Shown here: piece after piece, positions 47,801 through 59,600 of the stretch
How positions within the stretch are numbered: position 1 is the first letter of the stretch
Layout: each line of letters opens with the position of its first letter
From: Dipetalonema caudispina
Taxonomy: Eukaryota > Nematoda > Chromadorea > Rhabditida > Onchocercidae
DNA length: 64,000 bases
Assembly (NCBI GenBank): GCA_013365325.1
Contig: JABVXV010000037.1
Span: forward strand, 248,001-312,000
Direction of reading: 5' to 3'
Translations under genes and position numbers: made by a program
The notes under the pieces: generated by a model
Databases searched by the model: none
Seen by the model: only the letters and a program-made list of their open reading frames with translations
Told to the model about the DNA's origin: nothing

Positions 47801-50800
47801 TAGCATACCGGTTCGGGAAGGAATTGCGACTGGAAAGGTCGCTGACAACTATTTGAAAATATCTTATTGAGAACAGAAATCGATGCTGAAGCCTGTAAAG
47901 GCTCGGAAATTGAAGGTGATGAGGGAAGAGCATGTCTCTGTTGCGAAGGCTCCTTTCTACTGGCGCATGAATTATCTGAAAACAAAATTTTATATCAATA
48001 CGATAAAAGAAACAAAAAAGTATACTCGTAAATTTTGAAAAATTTTTTATACCATTAATGTAACAATTACCGGAATTCTCTGATTTAGATGTAGCAAAGA
48101 AGCGTGACAATCTGCTACCGGATGGTTCTTTTGTCGCTGGCGATTTGAGCTCATTCTGAAGAAAAATCATTAATACTAATGCTGTAGTGTGAGTTTTATA
48201 ATAAATGAAAGATTAATCAAGTTAGTGAAGAGGTAATTACAGAATTTGATGGCATGGAAATGAAACAACCAGTATTTAGCAATTCAATAAAGTAATACAC
48301 TGGAAAACGCACGCAACCTATAAGGCGAAAAAGAAAATTTAATTCAAAGCAGATAAAATAGCACAGCATTATACTCAGCACGCAACTAACTGCATCTCAA
48401 CAAAATTAAGTGGCTGACTCCAAAAATGAAAATAATTTTAGCACTCTTAAATGAATTCTGCTTTAAAATAATCCGCAACTCCTTACCTCTTTCAATGAGT
48501 CTAAATCGGCATCACCGAGAATACCCATAATTGCAGCAAATTCAGCATCGGAATTTGGCAATCTGCCGTTTAACAAAGGTACTGGTGCCAATGAATTACT
48601 GTTATCAACCATTGCAAAAGACAGACTACGATTTGTTGACATATCATCGTCAATGTTTTGATTGCGGGATGAAGTTGATTTACTAGCAGAGGATAAGCCT
48701 AAATCGCTATTACCAATCTGGGAAGATGGTCTCCAGTCTACCGAATCAGTCTTTTCATCTTTCAAAATTTCGTTCAGCTCACTTGTACCGGAACTTTGTT
48801 GTGCCAGCTTTATTGGATGTCTCTTCGGTTTTTGAGAAAAATCACCTGGAGTCATACTCAAATGATAAACATATCCCATATGAAACCACAATGAAATCTG
48901 ATTGGCTAAATGAAGCTAATCAACACATAGTGTTCTCCTCTGAGATGATACTGCACGTTAGACACTACAGGTAAATTTTTAAAAAACACACTTCACAAAA
49001 AAAAGATTGAATTTGTACGCATGTTCGCTAACTGAAGCACACTAAGTTCTCACATCTCAATTAAAACACGAGCTTTAATTTTTGCAAAAATTATAAAAAA
49101 AAAAACACAATAAAAGACTTGGACTTACGTCTAATCTTATTGTCGTCATCAAAACCACGCAGTTCAATCATATCATGCATTGATGTTGGGCCGTCGTTGA
49201 GCCACTCCGGCATTTTTTCGTCCGCAGTCATTTCTGCAGATTTGCCTCTCTAAAATATTTTCTAGGCAATCAGTGGCAAAAATATATTTGTGACATCTGA
49301 TTCCAAAGCAACTATACGCAAATAATTGATACAATCAGAATCACATCAGCAAACTGTTTGCGAATTAGCTGATTACGAAATGATTTTTTAATCCAATGGA
49401 TTACGAAACCATCATCGTATAAATCATTGTTATAAAAAATTTTACTTTATTTTAACTTACTTACGTTGAAATAAAATAATATTACCTGGTTTTGACCACT
49501 TTCTTTCTGATAATTTGGCTTAAATGATGTCTCGCCTGAACGCCAACTGCCAGCACTACTCGGCAAAGTACCATTTTGTTGACGAGTCCTTATAAATGGA
49601 GATTCACTGCTTCCCACGTTTTTGTGCTAAAATTCGATTGTTTTGTACCAGTTACTTTGCCATAAAAACCCTTATCCTAACTGAGCCTACTAAAAACTTT
49701 AACCATTAGAGCATAAGATTCATAAGAAGGAATATAATATATTTCATAATCTTAAAATCATTTGGATCTCTTAACGATGGATGAAAATATCTAGATCTTG
49801 TAAAGACCAGTTAAATGACAAACTTACAAATGATGTTTTGTACTCCGTCCCGGAATTCTTCAGCTGAAAACCAGCACCACTTCGCCAACTGGCCTTAGTT
49901 GCACCGAGTCTTTCCGTTTCCGCTTCTAATGAGCACTAATCATCAGTATCATTACGTTTTTTCTGTTCACGAAATTTGTGAGATCTTATTGAGGGATTCT
50001 TGGGAAGTGACAGTTTCGAAACATGACAAAAAAAAAAAAAAAGAAAAAAAAAACGAATGATAAAAGCAAATGTCGGGAATGGATCGATTTTGCAAAGATG
50101 AAGGACCGTAAGAAAGTGGTCTTGGTCGCAAAGTAAGAACGTAATACAGAATAGTAACACTGCTACTACCAAAATAGTGTCTGATATACCTATAGAGAAG
50201 CGAGACTTTGATCTCCCCAGTAACAATAATCTCATCCAAAGTACTGAGACCTATATGAAGATATTAATTCTACAGCAACAAATACAGCTTATGTACTATC
50301 GGGAAGATATTACCGTTCTTCGCCGGCGATGCAGCACGACATCCCGATGAAAAAGCTCGCCTCTGTGGAGAAAGAACGGTTGTGTCTCCTTCCAGTGCTT
50401 CAACTTTCAACTTCTCCTTTCTCTTTATATTTGTATTCGGACGATTTTCCACTCCCTCACAAATCCAACGATATTCGAGCCATTTTTCCGGTTCGAAGTT
50501 TCCCTCATCGCTGAAAATATATAATTATTAGCACAAGAGAAATATTTTTGACAGAGAAAACTGATTTTTCGATTAGTTAAGCGCTCATATCTGATTGACG
50601 CGACTTCACCGACTTCACTGAGTAGAATTTGAGTGTCTTTAACTGACAAATTTGGCAACAGTAGTTTAAAAGTTGACGAAACTTTGACTTTAATGACTAT
50701 AGCTACTAAACAGACTATTTGTAGCTTGAGCTGATAATTTTGTCAGTCGTGACTTAATTCACCTAAAAAAGATCACTTTGTGCGGAATGCTTTATCAATT

Positions 50801-51061
50801 AACGATTCAAATAAATTGAATTGAACTAATAAATTCTCAGTACCAAATTTAGATAAAAAAGAAATCTTGAAAAGCTTTAGACATGAAAAAGGTTAACTTA
50901 TCAAATTCGGTGGACAAATATTGAGGACGTATTCTACTTAACGGCAGATCCTTCATATTCAGCATTTCTTCACGAGTGTACCGATACACAGCATGATTAT
51001 CATTTTGCGCATCACTACACCCGCACTTTTCACGACTGCTCGCAGAATTCTTACGCAACAT
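44871..51061 (-). CDS. ifet-1: eIF4E transporter (4E-T/IFET-1)
   Basis: Translational repressor of P-bodies and germ granules that binds eIF4E and DDX6-type helicases. Exons in transcription order: 51061-50898, 50510-50314, 50243-50190 (uncertain), 49925-49828, 49626-49486, 49249-49129, 48845-48487, 48155-48071, 47975-47809, 47714-47541, 47259-46904, 46635-46355, 46113-45785, 45488-45302, 44989-44871; about 943 residues. Family landmarks in order: eIF4E-binding motif YTREEML (28-34) then RPQYLSTEFD; FEPEKW; VLSPQRRAFSSGC; PEWLNDGPTS...IELRGFDD, which matches human PEWFSAGPTS...IELTGFDD; FMPTSVMRQM (human FTPTSVIRKM); and a terminal CISVEELEKQ (human VISVDELEYRQ). The middle is low-complexity, Gln/Ala/Ser-rich and probably disordered. 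The third exon is the weak point: this choice keeps phase, but an alternative acceptor at 50250 joins in phase to an SHKFREQKKRNDTDD stretch that then meets an in-frame TAG. Confidence 0.9.
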
Positions 51062-52122
51062 GAACTCTTAAAATGAAATTATGAGAAAAAATAATAAATA
51101 AATAAAATACTTATACATATAACAAAATAACTGCACGGTAGAATTGGAAAGATTTCATCTTTATATGTTTCAACTCTTCGTTTTGCTATTCCAAAAATAT
51201 TTTCTGTATCAACGTAAAATAGGAGGACCTTAATAGGTGAGATAACATTATAAAATATTGTCATCATCAACACCAGTGAAATTTTCAGCATTCTAACGTA
51301 CGATCATATATATGTTATGGTATCCTGGACATGGTTTGCACAGTACCACCTTTTAAAAATTCTTCCTCGAAATCCAGCCCAGATTATCACAGTCTTTCTA
51401 TTCTATAGAATATTACATATAAGCCACGGAATGTAATCTACTTTCTTTCCACTTCTCTGCAGTGCTAACTCTTTTGGACATGGAAAAATCAAAGAAAATC
51501 ACGACTAATAACAAAATCCAAGTCTTATCCTTGATATAATTGCAAATACGAAGCCTACAAAGAAGCACAACCATACTCCATGCTTACAAATGGAAATAAC
51601 ATCCCAATATTGTGAACAATCGCTTTTATACGATTATGGAAAGTGCAAGGATACATTGTTCGATTTTATCAATTCATCTAGATTTTATAGATCTCCTTAT
51701 AAGATAAAAATTATAAGTGTGGTAGTTATTAAATAAAAAAAATCCTAACATATAATTACTTTCTATGACAGCGATCTTCAAGTATAGGTAAATAAAAATA
51801 AATGGGAATTCATCATTTAACGCATAATATACACCAGTTATGACCTATCATGATATGGAATAAAACCTTTCAACTTTTAATGCTCATATATCCTATCAAA
51901 TTATGGTAAACAAAATAAACATTGTTAAAATAGCATGGATGAAGAACACATAACTAGTACATTCATATAAAGTAATCACTAATTTACTAATTAGTTTTGC
52001 ATTAACTGGAAATTTGTCTTAAAATAAATAAACTTACTAATAAAAACATAAGTGTATAAATTACGTTATATTTGCATAACTGAAACTACAACACTCATAT
52101 AGTTTACGTGTCAGGTATTGAA

Positions 52123-52208
52123 GTTTGTTACGTGATGTCATTTTAACTCTATTCAATATCTTATCATAAATATTACAAAGTTACCTATACCTGTACCACG
52201 TAACAAAC
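52123..52208. promoter_or_regulatory. ACGTG-containing 12-bp inverted repeat
   Basis: GTTTGTTACGTG at 52123-52134 is the exact reverse complement of 52197-52208, 62 bases apart, in the bidirectional promoter region. Paired ACGTG cores suggest binding sites for a bHLH or bZIP factor, but no function can be read from sequence alone. Confidence 0.35.
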
Positions 52209-52848
52209 CTGATACGAAGACTAACTGGACAACTATAATATCCCCTTCACATAAATATCCAATGATTTCGCGGTCCGGGCCGTATAGTGTAAGTAGTTTC
52301 ATATCGTCCCGATGGTCGGGTCGCCCAAGGAGATGGCTTATAATGGTTGGTATTGAATTTAGGCATTTTAGTAGTAGCCGTGATGGGGGATGGGTTTGTT
52401 GGGTTGTGACGTACGTGGTTTACGTGAGGATTAATAGTAGTGTTATTACGAGTCTTGTAGTTCTCATATCATCTATTAGAAGATTTGTTTTCGGAAATCG
52501 TCAAAATAATATGAGAATGGTAGTGGTAATAATATTATTGAAGATATTTCGAGGGGGGATGATAATAGATACTTTCAAGATAGTATGGAAATGGTAAAGT
52601 TAATGGTTGTTATGCAATGACCATATGGAGATGATTGATAGATAGCAAAACGTATCGTTATGTTTGGTCGGCATGAAAATGATACCGTACATAATTGAGA
52701 CAATTGTGGTGTTATTTGAAAGTTTTAGCTAGCCTAAAGAAAAGACACAATTATTTGTTAGTTATGGCAGGTTCATCATACAAAGAATGATTGTGGTATT
52801 TGACATTACAAAATCTTTACCGGTTCTATACAGTTGCTGCATCATTGT

Positions 52849-52884
52849 ATTGTTTTTTTTTTTTTCTTCTCCGTCTTATTCCAG
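52849..52884 (+). promoter_or_regulatory. Candidate trans-splice (SL) or 5'UTR acceptor of rps-1
   Basis: A long pyrimidine tract ending TTATTCCAG at 52884 lies 53 bases before the rps-1 ATG, with no in-frame coding upstream. Nematode ribosomal protein genes are commonly trans-spliced to a spliced leader, so this is a good candidate; a 5'UTR cis-intron is the alternative. Confidence 0.5.
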
Positions 52885-52937
52885 GGTTAGTTTGTTACTC
52901 GACGAGTTTATTACAAGCATTCAGAAGCGGCTTAAAA

Positions 52938-54615
52938 ATGGCGGTTGGGAAAAACAAAAAAATGGGTAAAAAAGGTGCAAAGAAGAAGGTTGTTGATCCA
53001 TTCACACGTAAGGAATGGTATGATATCAAAGCACCCTCAATGTTCAACGTTCAACATATCGGGAAAACGTTGGTGAATCGTACGCAAGGAACAAGTGAGT
53101 TTGGTCATCGTTGATGACTCTTTCCTGTGCGGATTTGATGAAAAGGACAGGGATTCGTTAACCTTGCAGAAATAGTATAACATATGATTTCATTAATAGT
53201 AAAAATGGAGTCTTTGCTACTAACATAATTTCTTAATGAGATACTTTTCATAACTAAAATTTGGCTGTGTAGGGAGGCCTCTTTTCAGCAAATCTAGAAA
53301 TTGTTTTATTACTGACTCATATTTTGCCATGGCCGATTGTATAAGGGATGGAATGATTCTATGCACATGTTGCTTCTTCAGCATATTTCACTTTTACAAA
53401 AAATAGTTTTGTTAAGTAAGCCTTGATGCATAGGGTAGTATATTGGCTATGCTTTATTGTTAATTTTTTTTGACGCTTAACTCTGAGAGTCATATTTTCA
53501 GTTGTAATTTTTTCTCTGCAAGTGAAAAAACAGAAGATTCCACTAAAGGTTTTCGTATAAAATATTAATGAAGTAATATTCATTGCAGAAATTGCCAGCG
53601 AAGGTTTAAAAGGACGTGTCTACGAAGTGTCACTTGGCGACTTGAACAATGCTGAGTCGGAATTTCGAAAGATGCGTTTGATATGTGAGGATGTTCAGGG
53701 TCGAACTTGCCTGACCAATTTCCATGGCATGCGACTTACTCGTGATAAGCTTTGCTCCATTGTCAAAAAATGGCATGTAAGTGATAGCTTATTGGGATAT
53801 TCCTCCTAAAATCACTGCTTTTTTAAATATTATTTTCTCATAATGTACACCTGCAGCCCGAATTTCTGGGACGTTTCTCCATGATTCAGTTAGAGTATTC
53901 TGATATAAACTGAAGCAAAATCATGTTACTCTTCTGCGTTGCTGATCAAACTTGAACGAAATTCCAGACTCTCATTGAAGCCAATGTAGCAGTCAAGACG
54001 TCAGATGGTTATTTGTTGCGACTTTTTTGCATTGGTTTCACAAAAAAGAATGCGAGGCAGCTGAAAAAAACGAGTTATGCGAAGTCATCAAAGATTAGAC
54101 AGATTCGGGCTAAAATGGTAGAATACATGCAGAAAGAGGTGGGTATTTGATATTGGATCAGCTGTTTACTATATGATAACTATTTTTTGAGTCTTGTTGA
54201 ATGACAGATATCCGTAGTAATCTGAAAACATTGTCTTAGGTGAGGCTGGATTTGTCGTAGGTGAGCAGTGACGATGCAGTTTCCACTGTGTTACCAATAC
54301 TGATCATACAGTGGGAAATGTATTTATTTTTTAAGAGTTTGAATATTAATTATTCAGGTGCAAGGAAGTGATCTAAAGGATGTATGCCATAAACTAGTTC
54401 CTGATTCGATCGGAAAAGATATCGAAAAGGCTTGTTCTTACATCTATCCGTTGCAAGATGTATGCATTAGGAAAGTGAAAATACTAAAGAAACCAAAGTT
54501 TGAAATTGGTCGCCTTATGGAGATGCATACGGATGTTAGTACATTTACGAGTGCTGAAGGTGAAAAGATAGAAAGACCGGATGACTATGAGCCACCCGTA
54601 CAGGAGTCCGTATAA
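52938..54615 (+). CDS. rps-1: 40S ribosomal protein S3a (eS1)
   Basis: Component of the small ribosomal subunit, located near the mRNA exit side. Four exons, 52938-53094, 53589-53776, 53968-54138 and 54358-54615, join in phase to give 257 residues, close to the usual 257-264. The start [17 protein letters not shown] is characteristic, followed by [17 protein letters not shown], the [14 protein letters not shown] block, [18 protein letters not shown] and a terminal acidic-rich [11 protein letters not shown]. Introns are 494, 191 and 219 bases. A pyrimidine-rich acceptor (52884) precedes the start and AATAAA follows the stop at 54655. Confidence 0.98.
54163..54230 (+). ncRNA. Possible C/D-box snoRNA in rps-1 intron 3
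   Basis: Within the 219-base intron, ATGATAA (C-box-like, one mismatch to RTGATGA) at 54172-54178 and CTGA (D box) at 54222-54225 are flanked by TGTTT and AAACA that could pair as a terminal stem. The size of about 68 bases and the ribosomal protein host intron suit a C/D snoRNA. The C box is imperfect, the stem is offset by several bases and no rRNA target was identified. Confidence 0.2.
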
Positions 54616-56681
54616 AGTTTTCGTTATGTTTATAATGTTATTTTCGGTTTTTGGAATAAAACAGATTTTGTTGGAATTATGACATGGGTTAAGAACTGCA
54701 CTAATTGGATGTGGTGAATTACCGGTGTTTAAGATATATTGTCAGATTTAGGATTAGGTTCAGTGATTGCTGCAAAAGTTGTGTATGGCTTGAGCAGGTT
54801 TGAGACTAAGACGTCGAAGTGATCTTGACACCGAGTATCATTAAAAGTTGATGATCTAGAAGTAATTCACAATGTTAGCAGCGTAGTCGGCTTGTAGATT
54901 AAGGTCAAAAAATCATAAATATAAAACACCATAAGAAAGTGATTCCATAATCCAAAGATGAAATGTAACGGTAACTCATAGCATCGCACAGCCAACAGGA
55001 TTTCCAAAATATACATTGCTTCTCGGTTGACTTATCTGCTGTTTCTTCCGTATAACGATGTTTCAAACAAATCTAATTTCCAATGCTGGTTTGCATGATG
55101 CAACGTCAATCTCAATGTTAGCATCTGGCTAAAAGTTTTTCTCCATTCTATGGTGCCTGAGTTATGTCACCGTTTACATTAAATGTTTTGGTCGATTTGT
55201 AGAAAAGGAGTAAAATTTCTGTCATATAAAAAGATCCGCGAGGAAATGCGTAATTTCTTTGTATGAAAGTCTCATTTTGCATAATGAAAGTTTACAGAAG
55301 AAGTCGGGATCAACTAAGATAACAAGACAATGATCATCTTTTCAAGTTTCAATCGGTCAAACTTCTTGAAAGTTTTACATTTTATTAAGAGTTCGAAATT
55401 TAAAAATTCTTGCTATATCGATGTCAGATGTATGTTTGTGTCTATATTTATTTATTTGTTTGTAGTATTCTGAAATAGTGATATCAATTTGTAGCTACTG
55501 CCGGATGTATCACGAAGCGTCTACTTCCCCAATAATTCATCCGTCTTATCGAGAAGGGTTATTCTGCCTGCCTCAAAGGAAAAGTAAACGGAAGTTTTAA
55601 TCATGATTTAACAATGAAATACGTCATATCTTTTGACCTTCTCGTTTACTGCCTTTGATCCTGAAGATATACTATATTGAAAATTAAGCGGTTATGTTAC
55701 TCGAAATATCTGCCTTATTAGTTTCATACGAATGAGAAGTATAAGTTTTATTTTATTTCTTTATGATGCAAAATCTTTATTCTTGGTACATTCATTTTTC
55801 AAATGCAAAAACACATTGTATGTAAATTTTCGGAGATACGATGCAATCATTCTAGTGATTTATGAACAATGATTTTGGTAATTTATGAATACATCGTAAA
55901 ATATCTTACACTGAATATTTCCTTCCTCTGTGGAAAATGATTTAGAACGTGGAACAGATCGAATGTTACCGGAAATTGAAACGTAATTTTATATGTGATA
56001 GACCATCAGAGATCATGAGAATGCTACATGAAAGAGGGATGCAAAAATATGACAAAATATTTTTTAATTTGAGAATTTGTATTCCCAAGGTATTCATGTG
56101 TCACTGTCACGTAGTTTCACGTAAGGATTATTTCTGAAGACATTTTAATTGTTCGATAAACGGAAGGTATATATTTCCTTATTTGTACAAAAAGCTTTAT
56201 ATGAAATTAGCTATGCATTAAAGGATAAAATTTATCTAAAGATTAATAAATAAATAAATGCATAAATGAAAAGTTAACATAGCATAATCATTGATAAAAC
56301 TTCGTTTTGTTTAAAACACGTAATAAATTAAGGAATTGAGGAATAGAAGAAATGATGAATATTGAAGGATATGAACCATTGTCCACTTATTTCCTTCAAT
56401 ATTTCTATCATTATCCTAAGCAAGAGGATGATGGACAACTTCAGATCTTCCAAAGTTTATAATAATTCGAGTAAATGATCAAATAATAAATACTGAGAAG
56501 AATGCTTAACAGATCATGTCATTCATTCAAATTTTTCATTATCATCCTGAGTGAATATCAGTCGTTGATGATAATTCAACGGTTATTAATTAATTGATAA
56601 TTGTAGAAAAGGTACGACAGTAAACAATACAAAGACCTCTGAATTATTTAATCGAGATGAGATGAAACAACACTCAATTCC
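54616..56681. other. Convergent intergenic region between rps-1 and the formin
   Basis: About 2 kb between two 3' ends. It contains the rps-1 poly(A) signal at its left edge. The 62-codon open frame at 55949 has no recognisable features and no supporting neighbouring exon. No other gene was seen. Confidence 0.6.
54655..54660 (+). terminator. Poly(A) signal of rps-1
   Basis: AATAAA lies 40 bases past the rps-1 stop, typical spacing for a short ribosomal protein 3'UTR. Confidence 0.8.
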
Positions 56682-59600
56682 TTATCTTTTTTTACGTTCC
56701 CGTAATGGTTTCGGATTGTGCTTACTTCTTTCCTCAACACTGATATCAGAAGGTTGAATTTCGAATGTTATCGCTGCTGAATTACTTCCACCTGGGTCTT
56801 GATACGGTACCGGTTTTAATTAGCAAAGGTCTTGAAGCAGTACTACAGGAATCGGCACGTTTCATTGTCTTATTATGAGGATTCGGTGTTGCTACGGATG
56901 TTGAAACTGGTACTTGTGGACCAGATTTTGTTATCCCTCTTACAGGTCGTCGTTGTGTGGAAGGTGAGGAACGTTGCGGTATTGTTCGTGCTAATGGTGT
57001 TGCACCAATTACTGCTAAGGTTCGCTGTGGAGCCGATTTTGGACGAGATGCAGTAGAACCTAACTTTGAGGATGAAGGGTCATGATTTGTTGGAGCAGTA
57101 AGATGTGTAGTATTTTCATGTGAATGCAGTACTATCTTCGTAGGTGTTGCAATTGATTTGGGATGAGTTGATCGACAAGTTTTCTCCCAAAATGAGTGTG
57201 AACCAATAACTTTCTGCTCATGATTAGCCAAAGTAACAAAAGCATTAGCAGCACGTGAACGTTGTGACAAATTTTCTGTTGATGAATTTGACGTACATGG
57301 TACGTCAGTATCCGCAATATAGGTTGTTGCTGATTTTTTTGGCATACGTATAGATGTTGTATTTTTTGTAGACGTAACGTTGGGTAAACTAATACCAGGT
57401 GTACTAGAACGTGGTTTTCGAGAAGACGTAGTTTTGATAGTTTTTGAACAGGCTATGTCAGCTTTACTTGTTAGAAGTATTCCGTTACGTCGTTTTATTA
57501 CAGCTTCTTTGGTGGTAATAGTGGTAAATGATTTTCCGGATTGCACTGATGATTTCGAAGGAATGTTTTTCGATTCACTAGATGTCTGTTCTAGCGTTTC
57601 AGTTTTTCGACTTGTTGAAGTAGAGGTAGCAGAAAGTTGTGTGGTGAAAACGGGTGATTTGTTGATAGGTCGTTGCTCTGATGTAGATTTACGAGATGTT
57701 GAGGTTGTAGATAACTTGATTCGATACGATGAACTTCGTGAATCTTCAGTACAAGGCTGTGCAGTAGATGTCTTCTGAACTGATTTTAGTGTTCGTATGC
57801 TACGTATTGTCTTGGATAATGGAATTTCGGCAGCTCTTTCCACTGCAACTCGTTGCTTCATCTTATCCATTGAACAAAGTATCGTTGCAACTCTGTTGTG
57901 ATCGATGAATGATGCATCTTGCGCGGTACATACTGAATTATTGTGCTCAGGCCTTATTTCTTGTAAGATACTACTTGATGGCGCTGTTTCAAGCTCTGCT
58001 ATTATTGATGGTGTATTTTCTGAAAAAAAAAAAGAAAAAAACTCTACTCTTTTGAATAAAGTAAGGTTATATTTTAATATAAGTATCATTACATTTCAAT
58101 ACAAGTAAATACAGGTATAGTTAAGTATCCAGGATACAGGTAAATTCATAATAATCAATAGTTTTTTTTTTTTTTTTTTTTTTTTGCAACTATTAATATT
58201 TCCTATTTAATACGATGAGTAAATTCATAGTAATCAGCAAAAGAGAAAAAAAAATCAGCAAAAAAGATAAAAAATATAGAATCCGGAAAAATACAACTCG
58301 AAAAAGAAATATAGCAAATACAGATCTTAATTAAGAATTTTTTCAAAATATTTCAAATGAGTGAAATATTTCTAACCTGTAGAAGTTGAAAATGTAGGAG
58401 TCATTCCAATTAATTCATGAGACGATTCTTTGTTATACTAAAAAAAAAATATGTATATATATATAGTAAACTGAAAGAAAAATATATACTACTTAACAAA
58501 TATAGACGATAGTTTGAATTTAAATTTAAAAAAGATTGAAATGATTGAATCTTATGAAAAATAAGAAAATAGTTTTACGTCAACATGTTGCTTTACAGCT
58601 TCTTTTTCGACTCGTTCAGCTACTTCCAAGAATTCATCCAAATTCTGACTATGTCTTATCAGATAAGCATCACTTTTATTTCGTGATTGTTTCCGTAACT
58701 TCATAATTGGTGACATGTCATCCATCTAATTCATTAAAAAATTAACAAGGAAAAAATAAATAATAATACATATTATTATTGTTATCAAAACTGTGTTATC
58801 AATAAAAATAAACACTCACATCATCAGGTATTTCATCCCTTAGTTTACGAATTGTTCGATGAACAACTTTACGATCTTTTCTTTCATCATTCGACGGTTT
58901 CATGACAATATTTGTCTGAATGATATTTGAACGAGGTCTAGAATGACGGATATCCGAATGTGAACTGAAAGTTCATTGGAATTACCATGAAGATCTTTCC
59001 GTATTACTAATATTTCTTCAAATCGTTGAGTTTTTTTTTTTTTGTCATGATGATTATCTGATAATATCCTAGCGATTTAAACGAAATGTTTTGCAGGTGA
59101 CCAAGAAATGAACGGTACACAGAATGTTGTAAACAATTTAAGACTAGTATCGATTCAATTGGTCAAGTACGTACATCAAATATATTAAGAATTCGCTAGT
59201 ATTACTTGGCGTTATCAAATGTTTTTGCATATTGAAATTTTAGCTTACTTGCTTTCCAAAAGTTCTTCCAATGTTCTATTATTATCATTATTATTATTAT
59301 TATTATTGTTTATCTTCTCTGATAAATTAAACTTTGAGGAATTATCCGATGCGATATTTTCCACATTGGCTCTTTCTTCCAGACGTTTTAATCGCCTTGC
59401 GCGTTTTTCATTATCCTATATGAAAATGAATTGAAAAATTCAACATTTTAAACAAAGCATGTAAAAGTATGCAAAATATAATATTGAAAGAGTTGAATTC
59501 ATCAATTCTTTCTCTCCACCAAAATCTACGTAACTTTAATTGATACGTAGTTAAAATATTCACTGATCCGCTTCCTTAAAGCAAGAAGGAATTTTTGCAA

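Larger units (their letters stand above)
51062..52937. other. Divergent promoter region of ifet-1 and rps-1
   Basis: About 1.9 kb between two genes transcribed away from each other. The rps-1-proximal half (about 52260-52760) is GC-richer and T/G-biased on the plus strand. A 12-bp inverted repeat containing ACGTG (52123-52134 and 52197-52208) lies near the middle. The 111-codon open frame at 52262 lacks any recognisable domain and is treated as chance. Confidence 0.6.

Noticed and set aside
52262..52597. Plus-strand open frame of 111 codons upstream of rps-1
   Set aside because: Low-complexity, Val/Ile/Ser-rich, no recognisable domain, no convincing splice partner; lies in a promoter region with T/G-biased composition.
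55949..56137. Plus-strand open frame of 62 codons between rps-1 and the formin
   Set aside because: Reads somewhat protein-like but matches no family I know, and no neighbouring exon or regulatory signal supports it.
57380..57778. Plus-strand open frame of 132 codons
   Set aside because: Antisense to the long Ser/Thr-rich formin tail exon; a shadow frame produced by its codon bias.
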